Assembly (NCBI GenBank): GCA_030549175.1
Contig: JAUKUA010000008.1
Span: 806,001-870,000, forward strand
Length of the DNA: 64,000 bases
Source: Lasiosphaeris hirsuta
Taxonomy: Eukaryota; Ascomycota; Sordariomycetes; Sordariales; Lasiosphaeriaceae
Direction: 5' to 3'
Under the pieces are notes generated by a model. It ran no database searches. It saw only the letters and a program-made list of their open reading frames with translations, and was not told the DNA's origin. This document shows positions 11,286 to 21,990 of the stretch, in pieces. A program made the translations under genes and the position numbers. Within the stretch, counting starts at the first letter, position 1; each line of letters starts with the position of its first letter.

Positions 11286-12158
11286 ATGCCTGAGTATGTT
11301 GAGGAGTTCCTCAAATCTCTCACAGCAAACAGAGTTGGGAGCGCCTGTTACTTCGCCTATCAGGACGAGCACAACCTTTCGTTTGAGAAAGCATAGACCG
11401 ATTTCCAGCTGTCTTAGCCAGCATCAATCAGGGCTGCGAAGCCCAACACCGCGGCTACGTACTTCGCTGACGAAAAACGAAAAAGTATTTCTTCTCCTGG
11501 CTCAGCATAGTATCTTATGGATACGACTAATACCTGAAATAGAGGCACATATACTTTCTTGAAACCGAAGACGTAATCCAGGGGGGTTGCTTCTATGTTG
11601 GGAAGAGTGAATGGATAGCAACCAATTTGGGCGACTCGAATATCGCCGCGCACAACGATAGCAAGCTTGCTGCAGGCAAGGCTTTTGGTCCTAGCGGCGG
11701 CTTGGTGCTCTATTTCCAAGATGTCACTGGTTGCCTGAAGGAGATGACTCTTGATGAATCGGGACGCCCTGGCCAAGTCAGCGACATCTCAACAGCCTCT
11801 CCTGCCATTGGAACAAACCTGTAGGCACTGAAAACTTTAGATGACTCCATCCGTCTTTTCTATGTCGGCAAAGACTCTACTATCCACCAGAGTCTCTACT
11901 GGGAGGGTCGCTGGGCAGGTCAGTCTTCCGCTTTGTCACATGTTCCAAGTTCGTGCTGACCCGCCCGCGATAGATTCCAAAGTCGAGAATACGGAGGATG
12001 TTGCGCCAACCTCCCATATTGTTGCAGATATACGGGACGAGTCCTTCATCCTGTACTTTCAAGCAACAGCTGGGGAGGTGACTTCAGTTACTGGGTGGGA
12101 ACGTATGAGAGTTGTCCAGTACGACTATCAAATCAGCTGCCGGTGCACGATCATGTAG
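11286..12158 (+). pseudogene. Fucose-specific lectin-like beta-propeller relic
   Basis: Blade-like motifs typical of the fungal fucolectin (AAL) propeller appear in shifting frames: AATYFADEKRK near 11455, GGLVLYFQDVTGCLKEM near 11695, DDSIRLFYVGKDSTIHQSLY near 11845, and SFILYFQATAGEVTSVTGWE near 12045. The order and spacing fit successive blades of roughly 50 residues. At least two frame changes and several stops interrupt the reading, so the gene is dead. Intact relatives bind fucosylated glycans. The assignment rests on motif memory only; another sugar-binding propeller is possible. Confidence 0.45.
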
Positions 12159-12519
12159 TAGGTGGCGGTGCTTTACGGCTTTTATTGCCTTACCAACCTG
12201 AGGTAGCTGGTGGCAGACATTCCTAGGACAGGGATACAGGCGTCATTATCACGTGTAGCCTTTGCTCATCATATTGTCCATGTCAACATTCATCTTTTTC
12301 TGGACGGCCCCCATGCTTGTAACACTTTCAACCACTACAGAAAAACCATATAACAAACCCATCATCGGCTACACCCCTCACCCAACGTCCTGGACGAATC
12401 GAACACCTCGGAATGCCGTACGTAGGTGCGCAAACCCTCCATTCGGCAGTCTCCGCTTGATTTGCGCCTCCAATACACTTCATGGATTCAACCTCCTACA
12501 ACACCACCATCTTTGACGT

Positions 12520-12990
12520 GGACTGCCTCTTAGCCCCATCCAGAGCTGTCAACTACCTTGCCTCTAAACGTCACTGTTGACTGGCTGGAGGCCTTTTGCT
12601 TGTAATGTGTGAGGTTCGGAGCCGTAGGTTCATCAAGAAAAGGGGACACCCCTGAATTTGCTTCCAGATGCCTCCGGCTACGACCTGGGCTTGGAACTGC
12701 AGGTTCCACAGCTCCCAGTCATTGGAAGTGGGCAGGAAAGCCATCTTTTCGTTGTTGTTCATTTTGATGGATTTTGTGGATTGGAATTGGATCTAATAGT
12801 GCAAGTCAAATTTTCTTCTTGTTGGGGTTCGACGTGATGAGTGAATGACACTCTTAATTGTTAGAAGTGCTGCATACTTAATTTGGTGGAATTGGTGAGG
12901 TTGCAAAGATGTGTTGTATTGCTTGTGTTGAACTGCTTTGTGGCTCTCTGGCTTCGCTAGAGAGCCTATTATTATGATTGTGAATGGTGG
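12520..12990 (-). mobile_element. Ty1/copia retrotransposon relic (LTR plus start of gag)
   Basis: On the minus strand an ATG at 12762 opens a copia-type Gag start with NDWELWNLQFQAQVVAGGIW. It then continues in a shifted frame with EPTAPNLTHYKQKASSQS and stops within about 80 codons. Just upstream (12770-12990) is untranslated LTR-like sequence containing a stretch similar to 25610-25680, which suggests two copies of the same LTR family. The rest of the element is missing. Confidence 0.65.
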
Positions 12991-13146
12991 CAAGGTTAGT
13001 GGTAAATGGGGGCCTACACCAGCTGAATTGAACTATGTTAGTTCAGCTCCTCTGGGCTCCTTTCAGTTCAGATGCCCACACCAGAGCTTAGCTTTATTCA
13101 GCTCGGTTGACCTCACTTCCATGGTGTTCTGGCTTCTGGCCAGAAC
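12942..13146. repeat. Cluster of hairpins
   Basis: An 8-bp perfect stem GGCTCTCT/AGAGAGCC lies at 12942-12966 and another, GTTCTGGC/GCCAGAAC, at 13126-13146. Between them, from about 13020, is an imperfect AGCTGAATTGAACT / AGTTCAGCT stem. They lie between the copia LTR relic and R1 copy 2. Confidence 0.6.
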
Positions 13147-13182
13147 CCCCTCCTTTCTGACAGTATATTATACCTAATCGGA

Positions 13183-13360
13183 ACGGGGGTGACTGAAAAC
13201 GGGCCTCTGAGGCTGTGCAGCGGCCGTATATGTGATCACCCCAGCTCAGGGAAGAATTAGGACAAACCAGCCACAGCTCGCCCTTGCTCACCCCAGCTCA
13301 GGACTACGAACGAAAAAGGAAATTTTTTGCTCCCAGATTGATCTCATACAACTAGGCTGT
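13183..13360 (+). repeat. Dispersed repeat R1, copy 2
   Basis: Direct-orientation copy of R1. It starts at GTGACTGAAAACGGGCCTCT and ends near CAGATTGATCTCA, diverged from copy 1 by scattered transitions and small indels. Confidence 0.75.
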
Positions 13361-13680
13361 TTCCAGAGGCGTATAACCGTACGCCAGAGGAGCAGAGTTT
13401 CATCTTTGAGGGTTAGGAACCATAGAATAAGGTGCAAAAGAACGTAGACAAGGTTATAGCTATAAATATGTAGCTAGTAAACATAGAGCGCTAAGCGAGA
13501 AATGTCTACGTTTGAGCTAGAAGAAGCAGGTTCCACACTTCTATGGCAAATGAGAGACTAGAAATGGGGGCGTAGGTACTCAGGGTATCCGCCGCTCAAG
13601 TAGCTCACGATTCCTTTGAGTTTCCCACCCAGTGGCCTCATAGAAGACAGAACCCCCCTTCCCTCTCTCCCAAAAACCCG

Positions 13681-14610
13681 CTACCAGTCCAAAAAGTAAG
13701 CAATTCCATCCATCAACGCACTCCCCCCAACACCCGCATGCTCCTGCCCCGCGTACCCCTTCAAAACCACATCCCTCGCTTTCCCACTACCCACTAACCG
13801 ATCATACAACTCATGGCTCCATTTCCCGGGCGAAAACCTCTGCAGCAAATTCCTCCTCACCTGAAACTGCGCCTCCGTCTGCATCCTCCTCCTCACGGGA
13901 TAATCCTCCAGCTCTCCATACCCCACAAAAACAGCCGGCCTCGTTTTATTCTGACTCCACTCCACCTCCCCTTCAATACCCATCCCATCCCCAAACCGCT
14001 TCGTAACTTCCCCGACCACCGTCCCGTTCCGCAACGTCAATGACGGACTCGCTATAATCCATGTATCGAATATTTCGGGCCGGTTTATCAGCGCCCATGT
14101 GACAAACAGTCCCCCGCTTGAATGCCCGTAGAGCGCATCTCGTGAAAAGGTCACGCCAGGGAAGACAGTATCTTGTACCCAAGGCCGGAGATGCAAGTCG
14201 ATGAAATCCAAGAAGGCGTCTGCACCGAAGGGGACGGGCTCACCGGGGATGGGGGCGCCGAAATCGATTGCGCGTTGTGTTAACGCATAAACATTATCTG
14301 TCAATGGATAACCAATGCCGACAACGACCGCGTCTGGCTGAGAGGAGTCGACGGGCTTGCGGCGCTTAAGAAACTCGGAGGCCGTGGTGGCGAAGGCGTT
14401 ACCGTCGAGGACGTAGATTGTGTGGGCAGTGCGGTTGGTGATGGCGGTGGTGGGCCGAGAGGGATGACCCCATTCAAAGGGGTACGAGAGGGAGATTTGG
14501 TAGGTTAGGTTCAGAGAGGCGGACGAGGTGGCGTTGTAAAAGGCGATGTTAGGGAAGAGGGCTGGGGGGTGGGGCGGGAGGGGAGTGAATATCCATGGCG
14601 TTGAGTCCAT
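13681..14610 (-). CDS. Serine esterase of the IroE / siderophore-esterase-like alpha/beta-hydrolase family
   Basis: An intact single-exon frame of 309 aa with an alpha/beta-hydrolase (putative esterase D / IroE-like) fold. The nucleophile elbow is GHSSG with Ser164. The acid is probably in GYGELED (around residues 231-236). The catalytic His is H291 in QEHAGVGG. YVLDGNAFA (66-74) and GIGYPL (98-103) match the early strands of this family. Fungal relatives include siderophore (triacetylfusarinine) hydrolases, but other ester substrates are possible. There is no signal peptide, so it is probably cytosolic. No iron-siderophore gene is visible nearby, so a role in iron release is only suggested by the family. 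Confidence 0.82.
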   Translation of the reverse strand: MDSTPWIFTPLPPHPPALFPNIAFYNATSSASLNLTYQISLSYPFEWGHPSRPTTAITNRTAHTIYVLDGNAFATTASEFLKRRKPVDSSQPDAVVVGIGYPLTDNVYALTQRAIDFGAPIPGEPVPFGADAFLDFIDLHLRPWVQDTVFPGVTFSRDALYGHSSGGLFVTWALINRPEIFDTWIIASPSLTLRNGTVVGEVTKRFGDGMGIEGEVEWSQNKTRPAVFVGYGELEDYPVRRRMQTEAQFQVRRNLLQRFSPGKWSHELYDRLVGSGKARDVVLKGYAGQEHAGVGGSALMDGIAYFLDW

Positions 14611-17600
14611 TGTGATGGCTTTGATAGAGGATTTTGGGTGTAAAGGTGAGAAGGGTGTTGGTTTGGGTTGGGGAAAATGTCTATGATTGTATTAATACCG
14701 AGTGTGAGAGCCGCGATAAAGAAGAGGCTGGGGATATGGCTATTCTCCAATTGGCTAGCATGGCTTATAATAAGCAGGATACTTGCTCTACGAGCAGTAC
14801 TCCTCCGCCACCTGTTGATTTCCAGGTTTCAGTGCGGGGTATCTCCTGCCCTGCAGCGGTGTCGGCAAAGATCAACCCGAGCGGCGGCTTCTAGTTAACA
14901 CGTCCTCATCACTCCGGCCTCCTTGCAGCTGAGCGAAGTGAATGCTCCGACCACAGAAACAGTGCCATTGCTCGGCCAGTAGCCAGTTGCTGGGGCGCCC
15001 TACCGCTACCAATGTCGAGGGGCGAGGTTCCAAGTATAATGGGGCCATTTTGTTTAAATAATCAAATACCACCAAACCATAGCACGGTGGAACAAAGGCC
15101 TGACAGTAGAGAGAATGAAAATAAAATAAAAAAGGCATAGGTACAAATAACATCAGCCCCACTAACAGCTATACAAGCCCAATTCTCACCTAATCGCTTA
15201 TTGCACCAGATATTAGCCGCAGCCGAGGTACCAGGCTCAACCGTAGTGATGAAATATCGGAACGTCGCATGTTGCGATGGAAATCGCCGAGCGTACTATA
15301 TAAAATCTTTCAAGCAACGTCTCTTTGCATGCATAGCTACCTTTTGTCGTGTTTCTGGCCCGATGACTGAGGCTGAGTGACCCATGATGCGATTACATTC
15401 CTAGCCCCCTTCTCCGCCTTCAACCTCCTCTCTCTTCCAACGCTCACTACCTCCATAATAACCATCCTCTCTTGTATTCACGCCGTCACACATCTTATCC
15501 TCAAAGCTCTTGCTTGATAATTAGCTGTCATTGTGATCTACCTGGCAAGACGCCTCACCCGTTTCTCGGTAATTTGGACACATCATCTACCCCTCCCCAG
15601 CCTCACTGACGGAATTTCCTATGAGGTGCTGAACCACCACCCGAAAACCGATATAAGATTCGAAGGAGGGCAGGCGGCTCATGCACGTGTCTAGACAAGA
15701 ATAGAGCGGGGGTTAAACCTGAAGAGGCGTCGTGCGGCGATATGTTACCTGAATTGTTGCAAAGGATTGCTTTTAGGGGGAAACGTGTGTTGAGGTGTGA
15801 TTTCCTGGTATAGCATCTAAGATTCTCACAAGCTGACATGATAAGAGAAGGACTCAGGGTTCTCCCCTTGCTCGTAATATAGCCCGGCAACCAGGACTTG
15901 GGCCGGGGCCTCGTCAACGTGATGACCTAGCCAGGCTCTGCAGAAACAGCAGCAATGGGTCTTCGTTTTCGGTTAACCCCTAATCTATGAAGATGATGAT
16001 TATGGTGATGATGGCACCCGCCACGCGATACTTCCTTGGCCCCTTTTGGAAGGATTGAGCCGGGGCGCGGTAAGGGCTACCAATCTACGACTACCCTATA
16101 AGTTCCCAAACACCACCCTTCCCCCAGCGGGCCAAGGGAGGTGCTCTGGAATGATAGGGCGAGAAAGAGACAGAAAAAACAGGAGGTACGCCATGGGCTA
16201 TTGAGGCATTGGATGCATGGCTAACGGGCCCCACCCCGAGTCGCCAGTTATCTGTCCCAGGTCAGAGGGATATTTTCGCTAGGACTCACATACGCGACTA
16301 AGTAGAGTGGAAAACAGCAGTAATGCGTCCCACAGTCACGAAATGCCCCACATGGCTACTTCTATGGAAGAGGGAATAGACGGATTGGGATGAGTAGCAA
16401 AATCTTGTAGACCAGCGTTCATTCTGTAGTTACTAGTGTAGGTAAGGATTTGAGTGCGGTTGATAAAGCTACGTATTACTAGCACAGTTTGTCGAGATAG
16501 TAGAATGTCGGCTAGGCCTGCTGTAGAACCAGAGAAGAAGGACGGAAAAAAGCCTTGCCGTGGAAGATAGCGTGAGGTGGCGATGCAACCGCTTTCTATT
16601 TTCTGGCACGGTATCGCCTTCATAGAGCGATTGTGGAACTCGTGCTGCCTCCGCAGTAGAAGCCTCATGCTGTCGACGTACTTAGAACTCTATAGGAGAG
16701 AGTGTGCGACCAACTTTTAGTGTTATGTTGAAGAACGGTCCTTTGGGAGGAGATCTGTGACTGAGCAGTCCCATCATTCATTCTTGTCTAAGGAAGGGGG
16801 GTGGGAACAAACGCTTTAATCAAAGGATGGTGCCCATGCAAATAGATAAGTCAATGTAAAGCACATCCTGCTGAAACAGTCATACTATCTTTGTCAGTAA
16901 TGTGTGCGTGGAGTTGGTTTGGTGGTGTGGCGATTAAGACGGAGCTCTTTATTTCTTAGACGCTTCCGCTAATTCAGCAGCCGTGTTCTGTTGTCTATGG
17001 CTAAATAAGTACGAAATAACTGTGTAATTCTGCTCGAACCCATCGGTATATCGGTCACCCTATCGATCTATCGATGCCTTTGTGAATTTCCTCCGCCCAG
17101 AATTTACAACAAGAGGACAAAGTCCCAAGTGCAGTTCGTCAAGCCACAAAATCATCTAGGCCCCAGCTGCCATATCATTATTTCATAGTCGGGTTTCCTC
17201 AATGCACATGACTTGAATGCGTGAGGCGACCATCATAGCTAGCCTTCCTCAAATAATGTCGATACTGTTGGTTCTCCGGAGTGAACGATACAACTTCGTC
17301 ATTGGGGTCCAAGAAAAAAGCCCGCGGCCGCCACAGGCCATTTTCATTTGTGATTATGACCCACGGCGTGGTGCGGCTGACTTGCCTGAGCTGGGGTGGT
17401 CCTCTACCCTCGCCGCATGGCGTTGGCGCCCGTTCTTTGTCCAGGTCAAGATGTTGGGGCCTCCATGCATTGAGGCTTGGCTAAAACACAAACACCTGGT
17501 TGCTGCCTAATCTCCATACCATATCCCCACAATCCGCTGTCCGTCCCTCGACAATCACTCGCAGCCTCTAGACAATCTCTCGCACTTCAACACTTTACTT

Positions 17601-17632
17601 CTTTGTCGAAACGCAAGACTCTGTTTGAACCA
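14611..17632. other. Long intergenic region, no gene recognised
   Basis: About 3 kb without a supported gene. A TATATAAAA sequence near 15296 is followed by pyrimidine-rich, 5'-leader-like sequence to about 15600, but no credible frame follows. 16005-16190 weakly resembles repeat R3. The last 130 bases (about 17500-17632) are C/T-rich and are probably the leader of the HET gene that follows. Confidence 0.45.
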
Positions 17633-20602
17633 ATGCAGCAACCAATCCTTGAGGGGGCCGGCCTCGGTCTTTCACCTGACGAGTACTACACTTACGCGAA
17701 GCTACCAACGCCGACGTCTATTCGCTTGGTCAAGCTGCAAAGTGTCCCAACCCAAGGGGGGCCAAGAGACCATTTTGCCCCCATCAGACTTTCCATTCGC
17801 GTTGTCGACCTCGAAGACCACCCCACCTACGAAGCCCTCTCGTACACTTGGAGCCGCCCACTCACGGTGTTCTCATCGGCCGAGGAGAGGGATGGATGGA
17901 CAGAGAATCGATTTCCCGTGCTCTGCGACGGAAAGGTTCTTTTGGTTACGAGGAACCTGTTCACGTATCTGCACGAATGGCGGAGCCTTTGCGCCTTGAA
18001 GACACGCCATTCACCTCACACCAGGGAGCAGGCGGCCTCTGCAGGATTGGAGTTGCCAGAAGAAATATGGATCGACGCGCTCTCCATAAACCAGAATGAG
18101 GCTGACGAGAAGGGGCGCCAGGTCGCCCTCATGGGGAGGATTTACCGACAGACAAGAAAGATTACCATTTGGCTGGGGCCGGAGGACGTCTTCACAAGAC
18201 CTGCACTCGATATTTTGCTGACCTTGGGAAACACGCCTCTTTCCAGTGCCAAGACAGCGAGACACATGAGCGAGGCGGCAAGATGCAGGGTTCTCAGTTT
18301 GCCACCATGGGACTCGAGTCAGTGGTGGTCTGTCTTTGCATTCCTCCAGCGATCTTGGTTTCGTCGAAGTTGGGTCATCCAAGAGGTCGCCCTCGCTCCG
18401 CAGGCGCGGATGCAATGCGGCAAGCTCATGTTCCGTTGGGAGATCTTGGTCAGGGCATGCATCAACTTGACTGAGAGCGGATTAGGCGACACCATGGATA
18501 TGTGGGCTTGGTTCGAAATCAGCGGTCCGAAGCTTAATACGCCATTGTGGGTGGAGGAGATGAACCCCATCATAACTCACTCTCAACGTCCTGACGAGGA
18601 CCGTCGCTTATTCACCACGCTCAACAGAAGGCAACCGAGCTATCTAGCGCTCATCGTGCTGCAGCAAGTCAAGATCGATGGCGTCCGAGAGCCCCATGGG
18701 CGTCAGGCCACCCGCAAGTCGGAGCCAATCATGCAAGAGGAATGCAGTCGTATCCCCTTGTCGCGTCTCTTGGACGACTGCCGCGGATGCGACGCCAGCG
18801 ATCCCAGGGACAAGATCTATGCTCTTCTTGACATTGCCAGAGGGCCAGCATACCAGCTGGACTCCAAGCTGTCACACACAGCTTTACGCCCAATCCGGGC
18901 GGATTATCACCTCTCGGCGACAGAAGTGTACTTGGAAGCTGCGTGGCACATCCTTCTCTCCTCCGCCACGTTGGATCTTCTCAGCAGCCAGCATCTTCTG
19001 AAAGACGGCGAGTCGGAATCAAAGGTTCATGGGCTACCCTCTTGGGTTCCAGATTGGAGCACGGGACCCCCCGCGAAGCGCCTGGCCAACCCATTTGGCC
19101 CAGAGTGGATGGCTTCCCGGGGCCATCGCTGGGTGCCGCCACCCGAGAGTGGGCTTTACCAGCCCTTCCTCGCCGTGGAAGGAGTTCTTGTCGACACGGT
19201 GGCCGCTGTAGCCGATACTTCGAGCGAGCTTCGTTTCTCGCCCACAGACTCGGCCGTTCTGGCCAGCCAGAGCGGCTACCCAGGCTTTTCGCTGACCAAA
19301 AGTGCCGTCGTTGCCGCGGGGCTGCCTCGCCATTACCCTTGGACGGAGGGTGGCCAAGAACCGGGAGAAGTATTGTGGCGTACGCTGATCGCGGATACGA
19401 TCCATGGGAAGAGCCCTGCGCCGATAGCATATCATGCGGTTTTCTATGATGAATGGGTGCAAACGGCGAAGAGGGCCGGCGCTGATTTCCACTCTGACCA
19501 TGGATTGGGCGACCCGGAGAAGGAAGCAGAGTGGGAGCGTGTTTGGATGAACTGGGACGCTCTCTTCCCTGAAGAACATGGGAGACCGCTTCAAGACCAA
19601 GCCGCGACAGAAGCCGTTGATCATTCGGTTGAGCTATACGAAGATGCAGGAGAGGACATGGAGGAATCAGCATCCAGCCCTAAACAAGAGGGTAGTTCGG
19701 CACATGCCACAACGGCCTCGGGCGTGGCGAATTCGCGGGCGGACAAATTTGGTCTTTACAAAGGTTGGAAGAAACAAGAGATGGGGAAATCCCAAATCGA
19801 AATAATCTTTGACGAGATGGTCGATATGTGCATCGAGGACTCGGAAAAGGATTCAAGTGCAAGCGGCGACGATGAAGAGAAAGAAGACCGGTCAGAGGGC
19901 AGAACAGAGGGCGAAACTAGCTCCTTCGGTCTCTACGAAGATGAAATGTCTATTATTAGGAGGGCAATAGCACTGGGTTTGGACGAAGAAATCGGCGGGG
20001 ACGAGCAACAGCCAGACCTTACGCTGCTATACTCAGCCATCGAGGAACTGGAGGACAGAGCAACGCACGACCCAGCACTGCAAGCGGCATTACTGGCAGC
20101 ACGGAGAGGATTCCGGAGAGTGGGAGATAGTATCATAGCTACCCACTGTCAGTGGTCGATGGATCTATCCGCCGAGAGAGAAAAGCTTGCCAAGGCCGTT
20201 CAGGGGCTGCTGACGGACGATGTGAGCCAGCAGCCCGAAAGACCTGGGACACCTATGGGCATGCAGCCTATCTCAAAGGACGGAGAAGTCCTGAGCGAAG
20301 CTGATATCCACCCACAAGAAACCACCGAGACAGAAGAGATGGCAGCGGCCCTTCTTAGTTGTCGCAAGAGGGTCTCGTCAGGTCGAGCCATCTTCCGTAC
20401 AGAGAAGCATTACCTGGGCAACGGCCCTAGGAGCGTGATTCCTGGCGATCAAGTGTGGGTATTGGCCGGTGCGGTTGTGCCGATTGTGCTGAGGAGGAGA
20501 GGAAATGGTAGGTTCACGTTGGTGGGGGAGGCGTTCGTGCATGGAATTATGAAGGGGGAGATTTTTGAGAAGGAATCTGCGATGAAAATTGAGATAGAGT
20601 AA
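17633..20602 (+). CDS. HET-domain (heterokaryon incompatibility) protein with acidic C-terminal region
   Basis: An intact 989-aa frame; the first in-frame ATG is at 17633, after a pyrimidine-rich leader. HET domain blocks are in order: YEALSYTWS (66-74), IDALSINQ (147-154) followed by LMGRIYRQTRKITIWLGP, WVIQEVAL (247-254), and DPRDKIYALLDIA (390-402). HET domains are effectors of fungal allorecognition that trigger cell death when activated in incompatible fusions. A long acidic, probably disordered stretch (about 690-910) rich in Glu, Asp and Ser precedes a conserved C-terminal block (GDQVWVLAGA, LVGEAFVHGIMKGE) that is also present in the HET protein at 22.7 kb. No membrane segment or nucleotide-binding domain is seen, so it would be a stand-alone HET effector. 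Its partner is unknown. Confidence 0.92.
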   Translation: MQQPILEGAGLGLSPDEYYTYAKLPTPTSIRLVKLQSVPTQGGPRDHFAPIRLSIRVVDLEDHPTYEALSYTWSRPLTVFSSAEERDGWTENRFPVLCDGKVLLVTRNLFTYLHEWRSLCALKTRHSPHTREQAASAGLELPEEIWIDALSINQNEADEKGRQVALMGRIYRQTRKITIWLGPEDVFTRPALDILLTLGNTPLSSAKTARHMSEAARCRVLSLPPWDSSQWWSVFAFLQRSWFRRSWVIQEVALAPQARMQCGKLMFRWEILVRACINLTESGLGDTMDMWAWFEISGPKLNTPLWVEEMNPIITHSQRPDEDRRLFTTLNRRQPSYLALIVLQQVKIDGVREPHGRQATRKSEPIMQEECSRIPLSRLLDDCRGCDASDPRDKIYALLDIARGPAYQLDSKLSHTALRPIRADYHLSATEVYLEAAWHILLSSATLDLLSSQHLLKDGESESKVHGLPSWVPDWSTGPPAKRLANPFGPEWMASRGHRWVPPPESGLYQPFLAVEGVLVDTVAAVADTSSELRFSPTDSAVLASQSGYPGFSLTKSAVVAAGLPRHYPWTEGGQEPGEVLWRTLIADTIHGKSPAPIAYHAVFYDEWVQTAKRAGADFHSDHGLGDPEKEAEWERVWMNWDALFPEEHGRPLQDQAATEAVDHSVELYEDAGEDMEESASSPKQEGSSAHATTASGVANSRADKFGLYKGWKKQEMGKSQIEIIFDEMVDMCIEDSEKDSSASGDDEEKEDRSEGRTEGETSSFGLYEDEMSIIRRAIALGLDEEIGGDEQQPDLTLLYSAIEELEDRATHDPALQAALLAARRGFRRVGDSIIATHCQWSMDLSAEREKLAKAVQGLLTDDVSQQPERPGTPMGMQPISKDGEVLSEADIHPQETTETEEMAAALLSCRKRVSSGRAIFRTEKHYLGNGPRSVIPGDQVWVLAGAVVPIVLRRRGNGRFTLVGEAFVHGIMKGEIFEKESAMKIEIE

Positions 20603-21354
20603 TTAGCCGGATTCGGAATCGCTAGCTAGGTACAACCGGCAGATAAAAACATTGGCGACGGTCTTGTAGCAATGTCCGCAAACTAGATTTGTTAGGGAGT
20701 TGATGAATCTCAAATTATCAGTAGGTCGAGGTCGATGAAGTAACGGTGGAGATTGTATGACGGATGCATCATACCGAGGAAGTGCTAGAACAGGGAAGAG
20801 TAGACGGCCCTAGAATCTAAGCAGGTAGCCACACCGCTGCCAGCAAAGAAAACGCAGTGAGGGCCAAGGGGGAGCCATGCACACTGTCGTAGTCAATTGC
20901 AGTCAATTCAACACTATTTAGTGAAGCAATTGACTGCGATGGAGCTCGACCGACAATGAGGCCGTGGCTGAGAGGCGGTAGGTGGAAATTGTAGGTGCAG
21001 GATTCAAAATGACATTCATGGCAGTGCTGCCACCTTTGGGACGCGGGAGAGTTGTGGAGGATCTCCTATTTGGTAGCGAGTTTCGGCCCGCCACGTCCTG
21101 GTCACCAACCGCGAAAACCATAGCCCTCCAGCAGCTGGGAGTGGCGATTCGACCATTAAAGGTGTTGTTCCACACTTACCAGGGAACGAAGCTGTAAAAT
21201 GTAATTACATTGGTTTGAGATATCTCCTCTATGTGACCTAGCCGGCTATGTTCAGCCGCAGCGAGATGAGATCAAGCTGGAGGCAGACGTGTCTTTCCGG
21301 GCAGTGGGAGCCGAGAGGAGTGTCTTACAATGTTAGGTGTGGATTCAACTCCTC
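20603..21354. other. Intergenic with AT-rich inverted repeat
   Basis: No gene recognised. AGTCAATTGC (20891-20900) and GCAATTGACT (20926-20935) form a 10-bp perfect stem. Confidence 0.45.
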
Positions 21355-21815
21355 TACCTGTAAAGCCATCGTGACGTCTCGCGATATGGGGACAGCTTGA
21401 TTAACATCGCCGTCGGCCTTGACGGCGGTGGCCTGACCAACGCGGGCGGCGACCTCCCCAACGTCCGGCTCTTTCACGATTTTAGTGAATTTCTTGGCAT
21501 GTCGGCCGACCCGAGGTTCATCGACGACGGTATGACGGGGGAAATCAAGGTGCACCACAACGACGTCCTCGGGCAACAGGCAACCTATACGCTCTTTAGT
21601 GCCAACGACAGTGCTATATGCATCGACATGGCCACGATCCCTGGCCGGACGGGAGCAACTGGGGATGGACAGCGCAGTGGGCCGACCCGTGCAAGTCGTC
21701 TTGGTTCTTTTCCAACCTGCACTTCAAGGGAGTAACTGACGACTCGATCTGCATGTGGGTCGACGTTAACGGTGACCAGCCCCACACGGGGTTCCAGATT
21801 CACTGGCCCTCCTAA
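21355..21815 (+). pseudogene. Broken gene for a conserved small fungal protein (function unknown)
   Basis: One frame encodes GDSLINIAVGLDGGGLTNAG and onward, through ATYTLFSANDSAICI. The continuation, PWPDGSNWGWTAQWADPCKS and HTGFQIHWPS with a stop, is in the next frame, so a one-base indel lies around 21620-21645. A stop precedes the first part and no ATG is present, so the 5' end is also lost. The Trp- and Cys-containing second half with a GFQIHWP ending reminds me of small, often secreted, uncharacterised ascomycete proteins. That is recollection, not proof. Confidence 0.5.
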
Positions 21816-21835
21816 GCACCCGAAACGTTAGATTG

Positions 21836-21990
21836 TTTGTGAGACGAATCTAGGCTCACAAAATTTCCGTTTTCATACCTCGCCCACGTGACATTGCTCA
21901 CCCTGGCTCAGGCTTGGCTCAGGATTTGTTCAGGCTTGCTCACCTTTGCTCACCCCCAATCACTATTTTCGGCAGGCTGCGCCGTAGCAT
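21836..21990 (-). repeat. Dispersed repeat R1, copy 3 (inverted)
   Basis: The reverse complement matches the 3' half of R1, including GGAAATTTTGTGAGCCTAGA and the TTCGTCTCA end, with internal GCTCAGG iterations. It begins 20 bp after the broken gene that ends at 21815. Confidence 0.65.

Noticed and set aside
11414..11776. A 120-codon minus-strand frame
   Set aside because: It is antisense to the lectin-like relic, whose blade motifs are on the plus strand.
15296..15600. TATA box plus 5'-leader-like sequence
   Set aside because: No credible coding frame follows; noted only as intergenic content.
17217..17510. Small plus-strand frames before the HET gene
   Set aside because: They have no motifs and lie upstream of the pyrimidine-rich leader; the HET gene has its own ATG at 17633.
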